DNA of 35,815 nucleotides from an uncultured Lachnospiraceae bacterium (GCA_905236845.1 CAJOQM010000090.1:1-35815); one strand, 5' to 3'; positions 7,927 to 16,258 are shown, counted from the first letter of the stretch. A program made the numbers and translations. The notes: generated by a model from the sequence alone, not told the origin.

Positions 7927-8970
7927 ATGAAGTTAAAAAAGTTTTTTGCACTTTGTATGGCGACAGTAATGGCGTTTTCTGTAGCTGCATGCGGAGGCTC
8001 ATCTGACAGCAGCTCCGACAGCAGTTCTGATTCGTCGGGAGCTGAAAGCGGCGCAGCAGGCGGCGGCGGAGCAGATGTAGGTGATGTGGATCTTGACGAT
8101 CTTACCATTGCTTATCTTAACGTTACCGATTCACTTGCTCCCTGGCCCCAGTACATCAAGGAGGACTTCCAGGCTATCTGTGATGATAATGGATGGACTC
8201 TTATCGGCTATGACGGACAGGGCGATGTAAATACCCAGACAGATGAGGTTGCATCAGTTATTTCAGACGGAGAAGCGGATCTTGCCGTTCTTTTTGCCGT
8301 AAGCTCTGATTCAGGTGTGCAGTATGTACAGGATCTTACTGATGCAGGTATTCCTGTTATTACCTTTGGTTCCGATGTATCAGAAGACGGCAGATCCAAC
8401 GTAAAGTGCTATGTGGGCGTTGACCAGGAGCTCCTTGTTGACCTTTCCGCAGAATATGCGATTGAGAACGAGCCCGAAGGCGCAAAGTACATGGTTCTTT
8501 CCGGATTCGAAGGTCAGTACGACTATATCGCCCGCAGTGCAGAGACTACAAAGGTGTTTGACGAGGCAGGCTTTGAGATGCTTGGCGATATCAATTACTG
8601 CGGAGCTTCCCGTTCAGAGGCCGCAGACTTTGCAACCACACTTCTTAACCAGTATGGCGAGGATATGAACTTTATATTCTGCCACTCTGATGAGTTTGCC
8701 CTTGGTGCAATGCAGGCAGTAGAAGAAGCTGGTCTTACAGGCAAGGTTCACATTTACTCAATGGAAACCTTCCAGGAGACGCTTCCCTATCTTGAGGACG
8801 GCACCATTTCTTCATCTGTAACCATGACTTCTCAGGCCGTTGCCGACAAGCTCGGCGAGGTTATTCCCAAGGTTATGAGCGGAGAGAGTGTTGATTACGA
8901 TCAGTCCATCGACCAGGTACTTGTTACAAGCGACAACGCTTCCGAATATGATGGGACTCTTCAGTACTAA
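7927..8970 (+). CDS. Sugar ABC importer substrate-binding lipoprotein (periplasmic-binding-protein-like domain)
   Basis: This 347-residue protein starts with a lipoprotein signal (KKFFALCMATVMAFSVAACG); the cysteine is the expected lipid anchor on the outer face of the membrane. A Ser/Asp and Gly/Ala-rich linker follows (about 22-57), then a type 1 periplasmic-binding fold (LTIAYLNVTDS, VASVISDGEADLAVLF, AGIPVITFGSDV, NFIFCHSDEFALGAMQAVEE). It captures the ligand and delivers it to the two permeases. A strong AAAGGAGGAGAAAA lies before the ATG, and the 76-base gap from the permease and this site suggest higher expression than the membrane genes. The ligand is probably a monosaccharide, not identifiable here. 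Confidence 0.9.
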   Translation: MKLKKFFALCMATVMAFSVAACGGSSDSSSDSSSDSSGAESGAAGGGGADVGDVDLDDLTIAYLNVTDSLAPWPQYIKEDFQAICDDNGWTLIGYDGQGDVNTQTDEVASVISDGEADLAVLFAVSSDSGVQYVQDLTDAGIPVITFGSDVSEDGRSNVKCYVGVDQELLVDLSAEYAIENEPEGAKYMVLSGFEGQYDYIARSAETTKVFDEAGFEMLGDINYCGASRSEAADFATTLLNQYGEDMNFIFCHSDEFALGAMQAVEEAGLTGKVHIYSMETFQETLPYLEDGTISSSVTMTSQAVADKLGEVIPKVMSGESVDYDQSIDQVLVTSDNASEYDGTLQY

Positions 8971-9013
8971 TATTATTGGAATTGTAGTCAATTTGATTTT
9001 TGCTTAATAATAG

Positions 9014-9047
9014 GGTCGGATCGTTTTGGCGGTCCGGCCTTGTTTTT
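9014..9047 (+). terminator. Rho-independent terminator after the sugar importer
   Basis: GGTCGGATCG (9014-9023) pairs with CGGTCCGGCC (9030-9039), ten pairs including two G-U, around TTTTGG, followed by TTGTTTTT. The T-tract runs almost into the ribosome binding site of the next gene, so that gene relies on read-through unless another promoter exists. Confidence 0.8.
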
Positions 9048-9057
9048 GGAGAATATT

Positions 9058-9579
9058 ATGAAGAAAACATCACATAACACAGATGAAGGAGCAATCAGAG
9101 CTTTGTTTGAAAAGGTAACGAGCCGGCTTATTGCGCAAGGTCTTACAATATCCACCATGGAAAGCTGTACTTCCGGGTTTGTAGCATCGCTTCTTACGGA
9201 TAGGGAAGGGGCGTCAGCAGTATATAAAGGCGGTTTTGTTACTTATTCAAATGAGGCAAAGATAAAGGCAGGGGTTCCGGAGGAAATCATAAATTGCTAT
9301 GGGGTTTATTCGCCTGAAACCGCAAAAGCCATGGCGGATGCTGCCCGCAAAGCTTTTGACACGGATATCGCAATAGGAATCACGGGAACCTTTGCAAACG
9401 AAGACCCGGTAAATTCCGACAGCAAAGCCTATACCGTATATGTATGCGTGATGTTTCGGGAGAAGATCTTTGAGGAAAAACTTGACCTTTCGGAACTTAA
9501 AGAATCAGACCGGTATGAAATGAAATTATATGCCGCAGGAGAGGTGTGCAGGATTATTGATGAAAACTTCCCGGGGTAA
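9058..9579 (+). CDS. CinA C-terminal-domain protein, PncC-type (nicotinamide mononucleotide deamidase-like)
   Basis: This 173-residue protein is the CinA C-terminal domain alone. The motifs TISTMESCTSGFVASLL, VYKGGFVTYSNEAK, GVYSPETAKAMADAAR and IGITGTF are those of the family, which in PncC removes the amide of nicotinamide mononucleotide for NAD recycling. The N-terminal MoCF-like half of full CinA is absent. The ATG at 9058 preceded by GGAG (9048-9051) is chosen over an upstream TTG at 9040, which lies in the terminator T-tract. The downstream neighbours comM and dprA are also linked to DNA uptake, and CinA is competence-induced in several Bacillota, but a direct role here is inference. 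Confidence 0.85.
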   Translation: MKKTSHNTDEGAIRALFEKVTSRLIAQGLTISTMESCTSGFVASLLTDREGASAVYKGGFVTYSNEAKIKAGVPEEIINCYGVYSPETAKAMADAARKAFDTDIAIGITGTFANEDPVNSDSKAYTVYVCVMFREKIFEEKLDLSELKESDRYEMKLYAAGEVCRIIDENFPG

Positions 9580-9819
9580 ATTGGTCGGTAAAGTTAACAG
9601 GATATACCGGCTCTTTCGTTGTAGTGCCGAATTCCGTCAGCTCCTATGCTGCAGCTTTTGATAAACCGCAAAGAAAAAATGGTGCGACACCCGCACATAT
9701 TCAACGCAGACACGCACCTTAATCTAAACCAACATACAGGTGTGTCATGGGCGGTTCTGTTGACATTCACAGCACAAAAAAGGCTCTGCTTATAGGTGAC
9801 AAGGGTCTTTTCTGATGTT
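9580..9819. other. Non-coding stretch, no gene recognised
   Basis: No supported gene. A pair of six-base arms GGTGCG (9681-9686) and CGCACC (9713-9718) could form a loose hairpin. On the minus strand 9600-9680 carries a short protein-like run (ELTEFGTTTKEPVYPVNF) with a stop before it and no start, possibly another scrap of unknown origin. Confidence 0.4.
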
Positions 9820-10096
9820 TTCTTACAAATGCCCTATATCAGTGTAAATATAAGAAAAAAACAGCCTCTACTTCGACTATAAATTGCAATTTTCTTACAA
9901 ATGGCTTTTAATCGCAGCAAATGTAAGAAGTTTTTGCCTTGAAATATTTCAGAATGGGTGCTGTTAACCATTGTCGGAGAAAAAATTCTTACATTCTGCC
10001 TCGAATTCTTAGATATGTAAGAAAAAGTCTGCCATCTATGCTCCAGAAAAACCAGGAATTTCTTATATATCAGTAATATTCTGCGATTTGTAAGAA
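9820..10096. repeat. Symmetric array of four interrupted palindromes (TTCTTACA ... TGTAAGAA)
   Basis: Four units of 37-38 bases (9820-9856, 9892-9929, 9986-10023, 10060-10096) each begin with TTCTTA and end with TAAGAA. In two units the arms are the full eight bases TTCTTACA/TGTAAGAA. Centre distances between successive half-sites are 31, 41, 32, 62, 32, 42 and 31 bases, which read the same from both ends and are all near whole multiples of 10.5. The outermost ends TTCTTACAAAT (9820-9830) and ATTTGTAAGAA (10086-10096) are perfect inverted copies, and the two halves share further scattered identities. An extra TTCTTA at 10006-10011 is outside the pattern. It may be a protein-binding array or an old palindromic element; the family is not known to me. 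Confidence 0.75.
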
Positions 10097-10213
10097 TGCT
10101 TCCGGCTTGGCGTACACTTGAGAAAGGGGAAGCAGGACCGGGGATTCAGTCGTTTCGCATGGCCCCGCCGGAAAACATTTTCTTTGCGCCGGATCATCTG
10201 CAGAAAATTCTCC

Positions 10214-10243
10214 TTTACAACCCCCCAAAACCTGTGCTATGAT
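10214..10243 (+). promoter_or_regulatory. Promoter for comM-dprA-topA
   Basis: TTTACA (10214-10219), an 18-base spacer and TATGAT (10238-10243) form a plausible housekeeping promoter. The leader contains a hairpin CCGCA-TTTC-TGCGG (10287-10300). A short ACCC/GGGT pairing (10319-10334) would cover the comM ribosome binding site. Confidence 0.55.
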
Positions 10244-10338
10244 ACAGCTGACAGCGGGATTGGGAATTCAATCTCCTATCAAAGAACCGCATTTCTGCGG
10301 GGTTTACCCATTACATTGACCCGTTTTTGGGGGTTAAT

Positions 10339-11937
10339 ATGTATAGTGTAATAAAGACTGCGACTGTCTGCGGGATGGAGATCCGTTCCGTTGAAGTAGA
10401 AGTAGATGTATCCGAGGGGATGCCTTCTTTTGATATGGTAGGATTTTTGTCTTCCGAGGTAAAGGAAGCAAAAGAAAGAGTCCGCACGGCCATGAAAAAT
10501 TCGGGCTTTGCCCTTCCTCCGAAGAGGATTATGGTAAATTTGCTGCCTGTAAATCTTAGAAAAGTCGGGAATATTTATGATCTTCCCGTAGCCGTTGCCC
10601 TTATGCGCTCCATGGGGATTTTGGAAAACAATGAACTGAACCTGGATAACTGGCTTATCATAGGGGAGATCGGACTTGACGGCAAGGTGCACAGGGCAGA
10701 CGGAGTGCTGCCTATTGTCTGCTATGCTCTTATGGAAGGATATGAGAGGATTATCATCCCCCGGGGGAATCTTAATGAAGCCTGCTGCGTAAACGGAATC
10801 GGTATAACGGCTGTGGGTTCCCTTATGGAAGCTGTGGAATATATATGCGCTGATGAAGAGGGACGCAGGGAATTTGACAGCAAAAATATGCTTGAAATAT
10901 TGGAAAACGCCGCTGTAAAAGATATCGGAGGTACTGTCGAAGCTTCGTTTCGCAATGAAATTGCGCCTGATTTTAGCGATATCCGCGGGCAAAAAGCCGT
11001 AAAGCGGGCATGCGAGGTGGCGGTATCGGGTATGCATAACTTCCTTATGATAGGACCTCCGGGAGCGGGAAAAACCATGATAGCTTCAAGGATTCCTACC
11101 ATCATGCCTGAGCCTGATTTTGAAGAGCGCATGGAAATAACAAAGATATACAGCATAGCGGGGGAATTGAAGTCGGGAGACGGTCTTATTACCCAAAGAC
11201 CCTTTAGGAGCCCTCACCATACCATAAGCCTGCAGGGGATGGTAGGAGGCGGTGCCGTGCCCAGGCCGGGCGAAATCACCCTTTCTCACGGCGGAGTCCT
11301 TTTCCTTGACGAGCTTACGGAATTTTCCAAAAGCGTTCTTGAGACTCTTCGCCAGCCCTTAGAAGACGGCAAAGTCTCCATAGTCCGGGCAAGCGGAAGG
11401 TACGAATATCCGGCGGATTTTATGCTTTGCTGCAGTTCGAACCCCTGTTCTTGCGGCTATTATCCCGATCGCAACAGATGCAACTGTTCCATACAGCAGG
11501 TGTCAAGATATTTGGGGAAGATTTCAAGGCCTCTTCTTGACAGGATAGATATCTCCATCGAAGCTCCCAGGATAAGCTATGAAGAGCTGGGGCGGGGCAC
11601 CGGGGAATCCGGGACATCTGCGCAAATAAGGCAAAGGGTAAAGGAAACCCAGAATATTCAAAAGGAGAGGTACAAAAATATCGGTATAAATTTTAATTCC
11701 CAGCTGAACGGAAAGCAGGTGGAGAAATATTGCAAATTAAATAAAGACCTTAAGGATTATATGGCATCTGTTTTTGAAGAAATGAATCTTACCGCAAGGG
11801 GATACCACAAGATATTAAAGGTTGCCCGCACCATAGCGGATATGCGTAAGTCGGAAAATATCGAAGAAGAAGATATTTTTGAGGCTGTAATGTATAAGGG
11901 GATAGATGAGAAATTCTTTTCGGAGGTGACGGGATGA
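10339..11937 (+). CDS. comM: ComM/YifB family Mg-chelatase-like AAA+ ATPase
   Basis: This 532-residue protein has the ComM layout: an N-terminal Lon-protease-like fold (about 1-170, EVEVDVSEGMPSFDMVGF and AKERVRTAMKNSGF), a Mg-chelatase-type AAA+ core with Walker A GPPGAGKT (about 239-246), PFRSPHHTIS and Walker B GGVLFLDELTEF, the CSCGYYPD element, and a C-terminal helical domain (RGYHKILKVARTIADM). ComM-type proteins are hexameric helicases that drive branch migration during natural transformation in Vibrio; the Bacillota role is less clear. The ATG at 10339 after GGGGG is preferred to a TTG at 10327, because MYSVIKTATVCG matches the family start. It overlaps dprA by four bases. Confidence 0.9.
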   Translation: MYSVIKTATVCGMEIRSVEVEVDVSEGMPSFDMVGFLSSEVKEAKERVRTAMKNSGFALPPKRIMVNLLPVNLRKVGNIYDLPVAVALMRSMGILENNELNLDNWLIIGEIGLDGKVHRADGVLPIVCYALMEGYERIIIPRGNLNEACCVNGIGITAVGSLMEAVEYICADEEGRREFDSKNMLEILENAAVKDIGGTVEASFRNEIAPDFSDIRGQKAVKRACEVAVSGMHNFLMIGPPGAGKTMIASRIPTIMPEPDFEERMEITKIYSIAGELKSGDGLITQRPFRSPHHTISLQGMVGGGAVPRPGEITLSHGGVLFLDELTEFSKSVLETLRQPLEDGKVSIVRASGRYEYPADFMLCCSSNPCSCGYYPDRNRCNCSIQQVSRYLGKISRPLLDRIDISIEAPRISYEELGRGTGESGTSAQIRQRVKETQNIQKERYKNIGINFNSQLNGKQVEKYCKLNKDLKDYMASVFEEMNLTARGYHKILKVARTIADMRKSENIEEEDIFEAVMYKGIDEKFFSEVTG

Positions 11938-13052
11938 AATATTGCGCATGGCTTCATTCGACGGGTGTAATTGGTGCGGGAGCTTATCACAGAATGCGTG
12001 ATAAGGGCATGAGCGCCCAAAGCGTCTGGGAAACGGATAATGAGATAATAAAAAAAACCGGAGTTTTTACCGATACACAGCTAAATCACATAGCGGCCGC
12101 AAAATCCGGCAAGACTCCCGATGAAATATGGGAAGAGCTTACGGATAAAGGGATATTGTTTTATTGCATGGGAAAGGGAGAGTATCCTCAAAAGCTTCTT
12201 AATATCCCCAATGCTCCCTACGGGCTTTTTGTAAAAGGGGCGCTGCCGGATCCTGATATTCCCTGCGTGGGGATAGTAGGCGCAAGAAATTGCACGAATT
12301 ACGGCTTTACCATATCCTATGAGATCGGCCGCAAGCTTGCGGATAAGGGAATAGGGGTAATAAGCGGCCTTGCAAGGGGGATAGATTCAAGAAGCCAGCA
12401 GGGAGCCCTAGATGCAGGCGGCCTTACCTATGGGGTTTTAGGAAGCGGAATAGACGTATGTTATCCTCCGGAAAATAGTTCCTTATATGAAAGGATTTGT
12501 CAAAAAGGCGGGATGATAAGCGAGTTTTCGCCGGGGACAAAGCCTCAGGGGAAGAATTTCCCTATGCGTAACAGGATTATCAGCGGGTTTTGTGATGCGC
12601 TTATAGTGGTTGAAGCAAGGAAAAGAAGCGGATCTTTGATAACAGCTGATTTTGCTCTCGATCAGGGAAGGGATGTATATGCGGTCCCGGGACCTCTTGA
12701 CAATGAAAACAGCAAAGGGACGAATTACCTCATAAAACAGGGAGCGGGGATATTTCTTTCCGTGGAAGATATGCTTGAGGATTTAAGCCGGGGAGGGATA
12801 TTTGCGGATTATTTGTCAGTAAATCCCCCTCTTTCCAAAGAGCTTAAAAACCATACGGCGCAAAAATTAATTCTTGCGGATTTTGAAAGAGTGGTGTATA
12901 GTAGTCTCACTTTGTGCCCGAAAGGACTTGATATTCTTATGGAAGAAACCGGGCTTGAGCTAAAGGAACTCTACCGGGCTATATTTTGCCTTGTGCGCTC
13001 CGGCTACATAAAAGAGGTTTCAAAGAATAAATATGCAAGGGTCAAAGCGTAG
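11934..13052 (+). CDS. dprA: DNA-processing protein DprA/Smf
   Basis: This 372-residue protein binds incoming single-stranded DNA and loads RecA onto it in transforming bacteria. The Rossmann-like DprA core is clear: VGARNCTNYG, SGLARGIDSRSQQGAL, LGSGIDVCYPPEN, EFSPGTKPQGKNFPMRNRII, ALIVVEARKRSGSLITADFAL and YAVPGPL. An N-terminal helical extension (about 1-75) and a C-terminal winged-helix-like domain (about 310-372, LTLCPKGLDILMEETGLELK) complete the usual length. Its ATG overlaps the comM stop (ATGA), so the two are translationally coupled; topA follows after 28 bases. The smf-topA order is the same as in Bacillus subtilis. Confidence 0.93.
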   Translation: MKYCAWLHSTGVIGAGAYHRMRDKGMSAQSVWETDNEIIKKTGVFTDTQLNHIAAAKSGKTPDEIWEELTDKGILFYCMGKGEYPQKLLNIPNAPYGLFVKGALPDPDIPCVGIVGARNCTNYGFTISYEIGRKLADKGIGVISGLARGIDSRSQQGALDAGGLTYGVLGSGIDVCYPPENSSLYERICQKGGMISEFSPGTKPQGKNFPMRNRIISGFCDALIVVEARKRSGSLITADFALDQGRDVYAVPGPLDNENSKGTNYLIKQGAGIFLSVEDMLEDLSRGGIFADYLSVNPPLSKELKNHTAQKLILADFERVVYSSLTLCPKGLDILMEETGLELKELYRAIFCLVRSGYIKEVSKNKYARVKA

Positions 13053-13080
13053 TACCGGCATAAGAACAGGAGAGATATAA

Positions 13081-15138
13081 ATGTCGCAATATCTGGTGAT
13101 AGTGGAGTCGCCTGCAAAGGTGAAGACCATTAAAAAATTTCTTGGCAAAAATTATATCGTAACGGCGTCCAACGGTCATATTAGGGATCTTCCCAAGAGC
13201 CAGCTGGGAGTAGATACTGAAAACGATTTTGAACCTAAATATATAACCATACGCGGCAAGGGTGACTTGCTCTCATCCTTGAAAAAGCAGGCGAAGAAGG
13301 CAGACAAAGTCCTTCTAGCGACCGACCCGGACCGCGAGGGAGAGGCGATTTCATGGCATCTTATGAATTCTTTAGGAGTAGATGAAAAGAAATTTGCCAG
13401 AATTACATTTAATGAAATTACCCAGACAGCGGTAAAGGAGTCTTTAAAGCATAAGCGCACCCTTGATATGAATCTTGTGGATGCCCAGCAGACCCGGCGT
13501 GTCCTTGACAGACTAGTGGGATACAAGATAAGCCCGCTTCTTTGGGCAAAGGTAAAGCGGGGGCTTTCCGCAGGCCGAGTGCAGTCTGCGGCTTTGGAGA
13601 TCATTTCCCGAAGGGAAGAAGAGATAAACGCCTTTATTCCCGAAGAATACTGGACCATGGATGCTTTGCTTAATGTAGAGGGCGAAAAGAAGCCCGTCAC
13701 GGCAAAATTCTACGGCGATAAGAACGGCAAGCTCAAGATTACCGATGCCAAAATGGCTGCAGAGATTAAAAAAGCCGTTGAAAAAGCTGATTTTAAGGTG
13801 ATTGATGTAAAAAGGGGAAAGAGGACAAAGAATCCCCCTCTTCCGTTTACTACCAGTACTCTCCAGCAGGATGCATCGTCGAGTCTTGGATTTACCACCC
13901 AAAAGACTATGCGCATCGCCCAGCAGCTCTATGAAGGTGTTTCTGTGGGTGGACGCCCTGCGGCGGGACTTATTTCTTATTTAAGAACAGACTCCGTCCG
14001 TGTATCTGATGACGCCAAGTCCGCTGCGGAAAAATATATTACCGGTGTCTTTGGTGAAGAATATAACAAAAAGAGTGAATCCGGAGGCAAGTCTTCGGGC
14101 AAGATTCAGGATGCCCACGAGGCTATCCGCCCGACGGATCTTAATCTTGACCTTAAAGAAGCCAAGGAATCCCTTACGAAAGACCAGCTAAGGCTTTATC
14201 TTCTTATAAGAACGAGATTCCTTGCAAGCCGTATGAGCGCCGCTTCATACGATACTCTTTCGGTTAAAGTAAGCGCCGGAGATTATATTTTTACGATATC
14301 CGCATCATCTGTTGCTTTTGAAGGCTTCCTTGCGGCGTATAAGGGCAATGAAAAAAAGGAAGACGGTAATGTTCTTATAAACGATATTGATGAAAATACA
14401 AAGCTTTCTTTAAAGAAGCTTGAAGATGTCCAGCATTTCACCCAGCCTCCCGACAGATATACCGAGGCATCCCTTGTACGGGATATGGAAGAGATGGGCA
14501 TAGGAAGACCTTCTACATATTCGCCTACCATAACGACTCTGCTTTCAAGGCGTTATGTAATGAAAGAGGAAAAGAAGCTCTTTATTACCGAGGTGGGAGA
14601 GGCTGTTAACAATATAATGAAGGATTCCTTTCCGGATATAGTAGATCCCGGCTTTACTGCGCAGATGGAAAGCAGGCTTGATGAAGTCGAGCAGGGGGCT
14701 CTTGAATGGAAGGAAGTCATCCGTGATTTCTATCCCGGCTTTGAGAAAGAGCTTAAAGTAGCGGAAAAGGAGCTCGAAAAGGTTGAGATAAGAGATGAGG
14801 AAACCGATGTCATCTGCGATAAATGCGGCAGAAACATGGTTATTAAATACGGACCTCACGGGAAATTTCTTGCCTGCCCGGGATTCCCGGATTGCAGGAA
14901 TACAAAGCCTTTCCAGGAAAAGGCCGGAGTAAAGTGCCCCGTGTGCGGGGGAGAGGTTCTTGTAAAAAGGACCAGGAAAGGCCGCAGATATTATGGCTGT
15001 GAGAACAATCCGGATTGTGATTTTATGAGCTGGCAAAAGCCCTCCGATGAAAAATGCCCCAATTGCGGGAAGTATCTTATCGAGAGAGGGAAGAAGCTTG
15101 TATGCTCCGATAAGAGCTGCGGATATATAAAGGGGTGA
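13081..15138 (+). CDS. topA: DNA topoisomerase I (type IA)
   Basis: This 685-residue enzyme relaxes negative supercoils by a covalent tyrosine intermediate. The Toprim domain comes first (IVESPAKVKTI with its catalytic Glu; LLATDPDREGEAISWHL with the metal-binding acidic residues). The type IA core follows, with the active-site Tyr300 in ISYLRTDSVRVS and the helix HEAIRPTD. Three C-terminal zinc ribbons of the four-cysteine kind end the protein (CDKCG...CPGFPDC, CPVCG...CENNPDC, CPNCG...CSDKSC). Length and order are normal for Bacillota TopA. AGGAGAG precedes the ATG. It is the last gene of the comM-dprA-topA unit; no clear terminator is visible after it. Confidence 0.97.
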   Translation: MSQYLVIVESPAKVKTIKKFLGKNYIVTASNGHIRDLPKSQLGVDTENDFEPKYITIRGKGDLLSSLKKQAKKADKVLLATDPDREGEAISWHLMNSLGVDEKKFARITFNEITQTAVKESLKHKRTLDMNLVDAQQTRRVLDRLVGYKISPLLWAKVKRGLSAGRVQSAALEIISRREEEINAFIPEEYWTMDALLNVEGEKKPVTAKFYGDKNGKLKITDAKMAAEIKKAVEKADFKVIDVKRGKRTKNPPLPFTTSTLQQDASSSLGFTTQKTMRIAQQLYEGVSVGGRPAAGLISYLRTDSVRVSDDAKSAAEKYITGVFGEEYNKKSESGGKSSGKIQDAHEAIRPTDLNLDLKEAKESLTKDQLRLYLLIRTRFLASRMSAASYDTLSVKVSAGDYIFTISASSVAFEGFLAAYKGNEKKEDGNVLINDIDENTKLSLKKLEDVQHFTQPPDRYTEASLVRDMEEMGIGRPSTYSPTITTLLSRRYVMKEEKKLFITEVGEAVNNIMKDSFPDIVDPGFTAQMESRLDEVEQGALEWKEVIRDFYPGFEKELKVAEKELEKVEIRDEETDVICDKCGRNMVIKYGPHGKFLACPGFPDCRNTKPFQEKAGVKCPVCGGEVLVKRTRKGRRYYGCENNPDCDFMSWQKPSDEKCPNCGKYLIERGKKLVCSDKSCGYIKG

Positions 15139-15219
15139 TTTTGAAAATTATCAGAAGTGAAAGTAAAAATACCTCTAAAACGCTCTTTTGAATGAATTTT
15201 ATAAAAATAAATAAAAATA

Positions 15220-15248
15220 TTGCGATTTGTATTTCTATATGTTAAAAT
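15220..15248 (+). promoter_or_regulatory. Promoter of codY
   Basis: TTGCGA (15220-15225), a 17-base spacer and TAAAAT (15243-15248) lie in an A/T-rich stretch 40 bases before the codY start. It gives codY its own transcript in addition to possible read-through from topA. Confidence 0.6.
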
Positions 15249-15287
15249 GTTCCTAATAATGTGAGATTTACAAAAGGGGGAAATTTC

Positions 15288-16070
15288 ATGAGTGTTCAGC
15301 TTTTAGACAGAACCCGCAAGATCAACAAGCTTTTACATAACAATAATTCATCAAAGGTTGTATTTAATGATATCTGCGCAGTGCTTACCAATATTCTGGA
15401 TTCCAATGTAATGGTGATAAGCAGAAAAGGCAAGGTTTTGGGGCGCAGCGAGTGCAGCGATGACGTTTCCATAGACAAGATGCTGGATGTTTCTGTGGGA
15501 GATTTTATTGATGAGGTTTTAAATGAAAGGCTTCTGGGTATTCTTTCCACAAAGGAAAATGTGAATCTTTTTACTCTGGGCTTTGAATCAAAGGATATTT
15601 CCGATGTGAAGGCTGTGATCACCCCTATTGTCATTGCGGGGGAGAGGCTTGGGACTCTGTTTGTATATAAGAATAATTATGAATATACCATAGATGACAT
15701 TATTCTTTGCGAATACGGGACGACAGTCGTGGGTCTTGAGATGATGCGCTCGGAGAACGAAGAGAGCGTAGAAGAGAGCAGGAAAATACAGGTGGTTAAA
15801 TCGGCTGTCAGCACTCTTTCGTTTTCAGAGCTTGCGGCTATCACCAGTATTTTTGAAGAGCTTGACGGCAAAGAAGGTATTCTTGTTGCAAGCAAGGTCG
15901 CAGACAGGGTGGGTATCACACGTTCTGTTATAGTAAATGCTCTCCGTAAATTTGAAAGCGCCGGAATCATAGAGTCCCGGTCATCCGGTATGAAAGGTAC
16001 TTATATCAAGGTTTTGAATGATGTGATATTTGATGAGCTTGAGGGACTTAAGGACAAGGACAAAAAATAA
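15288..16070 (+). CDS. codY: GTP- and branched-chain-amino-acid-sensing global regulator CodY
   Basis: This 260-residue protein is a complete CodY. The N-terminal GAF-like sensor covers about 1-155 (LLDRTRKINKLL at the start; ITPIVIAGERLGTLFVYK). The C-terminal winged helix-turn-helix covers about 180-245, with VADRVGITRSVIVNALRKFE at about 204-223 and GMKGTYIKVLN. CodY represses nutrient-limitation genes when GTP and branched-chain amino acids are plentiful, and in Bacillus subtilis it also represses the fla/che operon, which begins directly downstream here. The ATG at 15288 after AAAGGGGGAAA is chosen over an in-frame codon at 15261, because MSVQLLDRTR is the family start. The hslVU genes usually upstream of codY in Bacillus are absent. 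Confidence 0.96.
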   Translation: MSVQLLDRTRKINKLLHNNNSSKVVFNDICAVLTNILDSNVMVISRKGKVLGRSECSDDVSIDKMLDVSVGDFIDEVLNERLLGILSTKENVNLFTLGFESKDISDVKAVITPIVIAGERLGTLFVYKNNYEYTIDDIILCEYGTTVVGLEMMRSENEESVEESRKIQVVKSAVSTLSFSELAAITSIFEELDGKEGILVASKVADRVGITRSVIVNALRKFESAGIIESRSSGMKGTYIKVLNDVIFDELEGLKDKDKK

Positions 16071-16101
16071 TTTTGTTATGACAACTTAAGAAACATCATC
16101 T

Positions 16102-16152
16102 GCCAATGGATTTGGCGATGCATTTTTAGCCTTATGGCTTATATGGCTGCAT
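16102..16152 (+). other. Hairpin-rich 3' leader of codY
   Basis: Successive perfect inverted repeats lie after the codY stop: GCCAA-TGGAT-TTGGC (16102-16116), then AGCC-TTAT-GGCT (16128-16139) nested between ATGCA (16118-16122) and TGCAT (16148-16152). They precede the terminator and may stabilise the transcript end. No known RNA family is recognised. Confidence 0.4.
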
Positions 16153-16155
16153 TTT

Positions 16156-16195
16156 AAAGGGATTTATGGATTTTTCCGTATTTCCCTTTTTTTGT
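16156..16195 (+). terminator. Terminator after codY
   Basis: AAAGGGATTTATGGA (16156-16170) pairs with TCCGTATTTCCCTTT with two internal mismatches, and a long T-tract follows. It separates codY from the flagellar operon. Confidence 0.85.
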
Positions 16196-16203
16196 TTTTA
16201 GTC

Positions 16204-16232
16204 TTGTCAGTTATATAAAAATGGTTTAAAAT
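16204..16232 (+). promoter_or_regulatory. Housekeeping-type promoter of the flagellar operon
   Basis: TTGTCA (16204-16209), a 17-base spacer and TAAAAT (16227-16232) lie 82 bases before flgB. It is a sigma-A-type element rather than a sigma-D flagellar one, as in the main fla/che promoter of Bacillus subtilis. Confidence 0.65.
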
Positions 16233-16258
16233 GCTATATCATGTGTTTCGTATAGCAT
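16231..16258. promoter_or_regulatory. Inverted repeat at the fla promoter start point, candidate operator
   Basis: ATGCTATA (16231-16238) and TATAGCAT (16251-16258) are perfect eight-base arms around 12 bases. They begin at the end of the -10 and span the expected transcription start, so a repressor here would block the operon; in RNA it would be a 5' hairpin. The site does not resemble a CodY box. Confidence 0.5.

Noticed and set aside
9681..9718. Insertion-sequence end or terminator from GGTGCG/CGCACC
   Set aside because: Arms are only six bases, the loop is 26 bases, and there is no T-run, transposase or target duplication.
9820..10096. CRISPR array
   Set aside because: Repeats alternate in orientation, are short and imperfect, spacers differ in length (35-56) and no cas genes are present.
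10118..10351. 77-codon + frame before comM
   Set aside because: It runs through the comM promoter and leader, has no ribosome binding site and no recognisable protein features.
10279..11037. 252-codon minus-strand frame opposite comM
   Set aside because: It lies fully antisense to the well-supported comM coding region and shows no protein family features.
15147..15161. CodY box before codY
   Set aside because: Only about 10 of 15 bases match AATTTTCWGAAAATT; not enough in an A/T-rich region.
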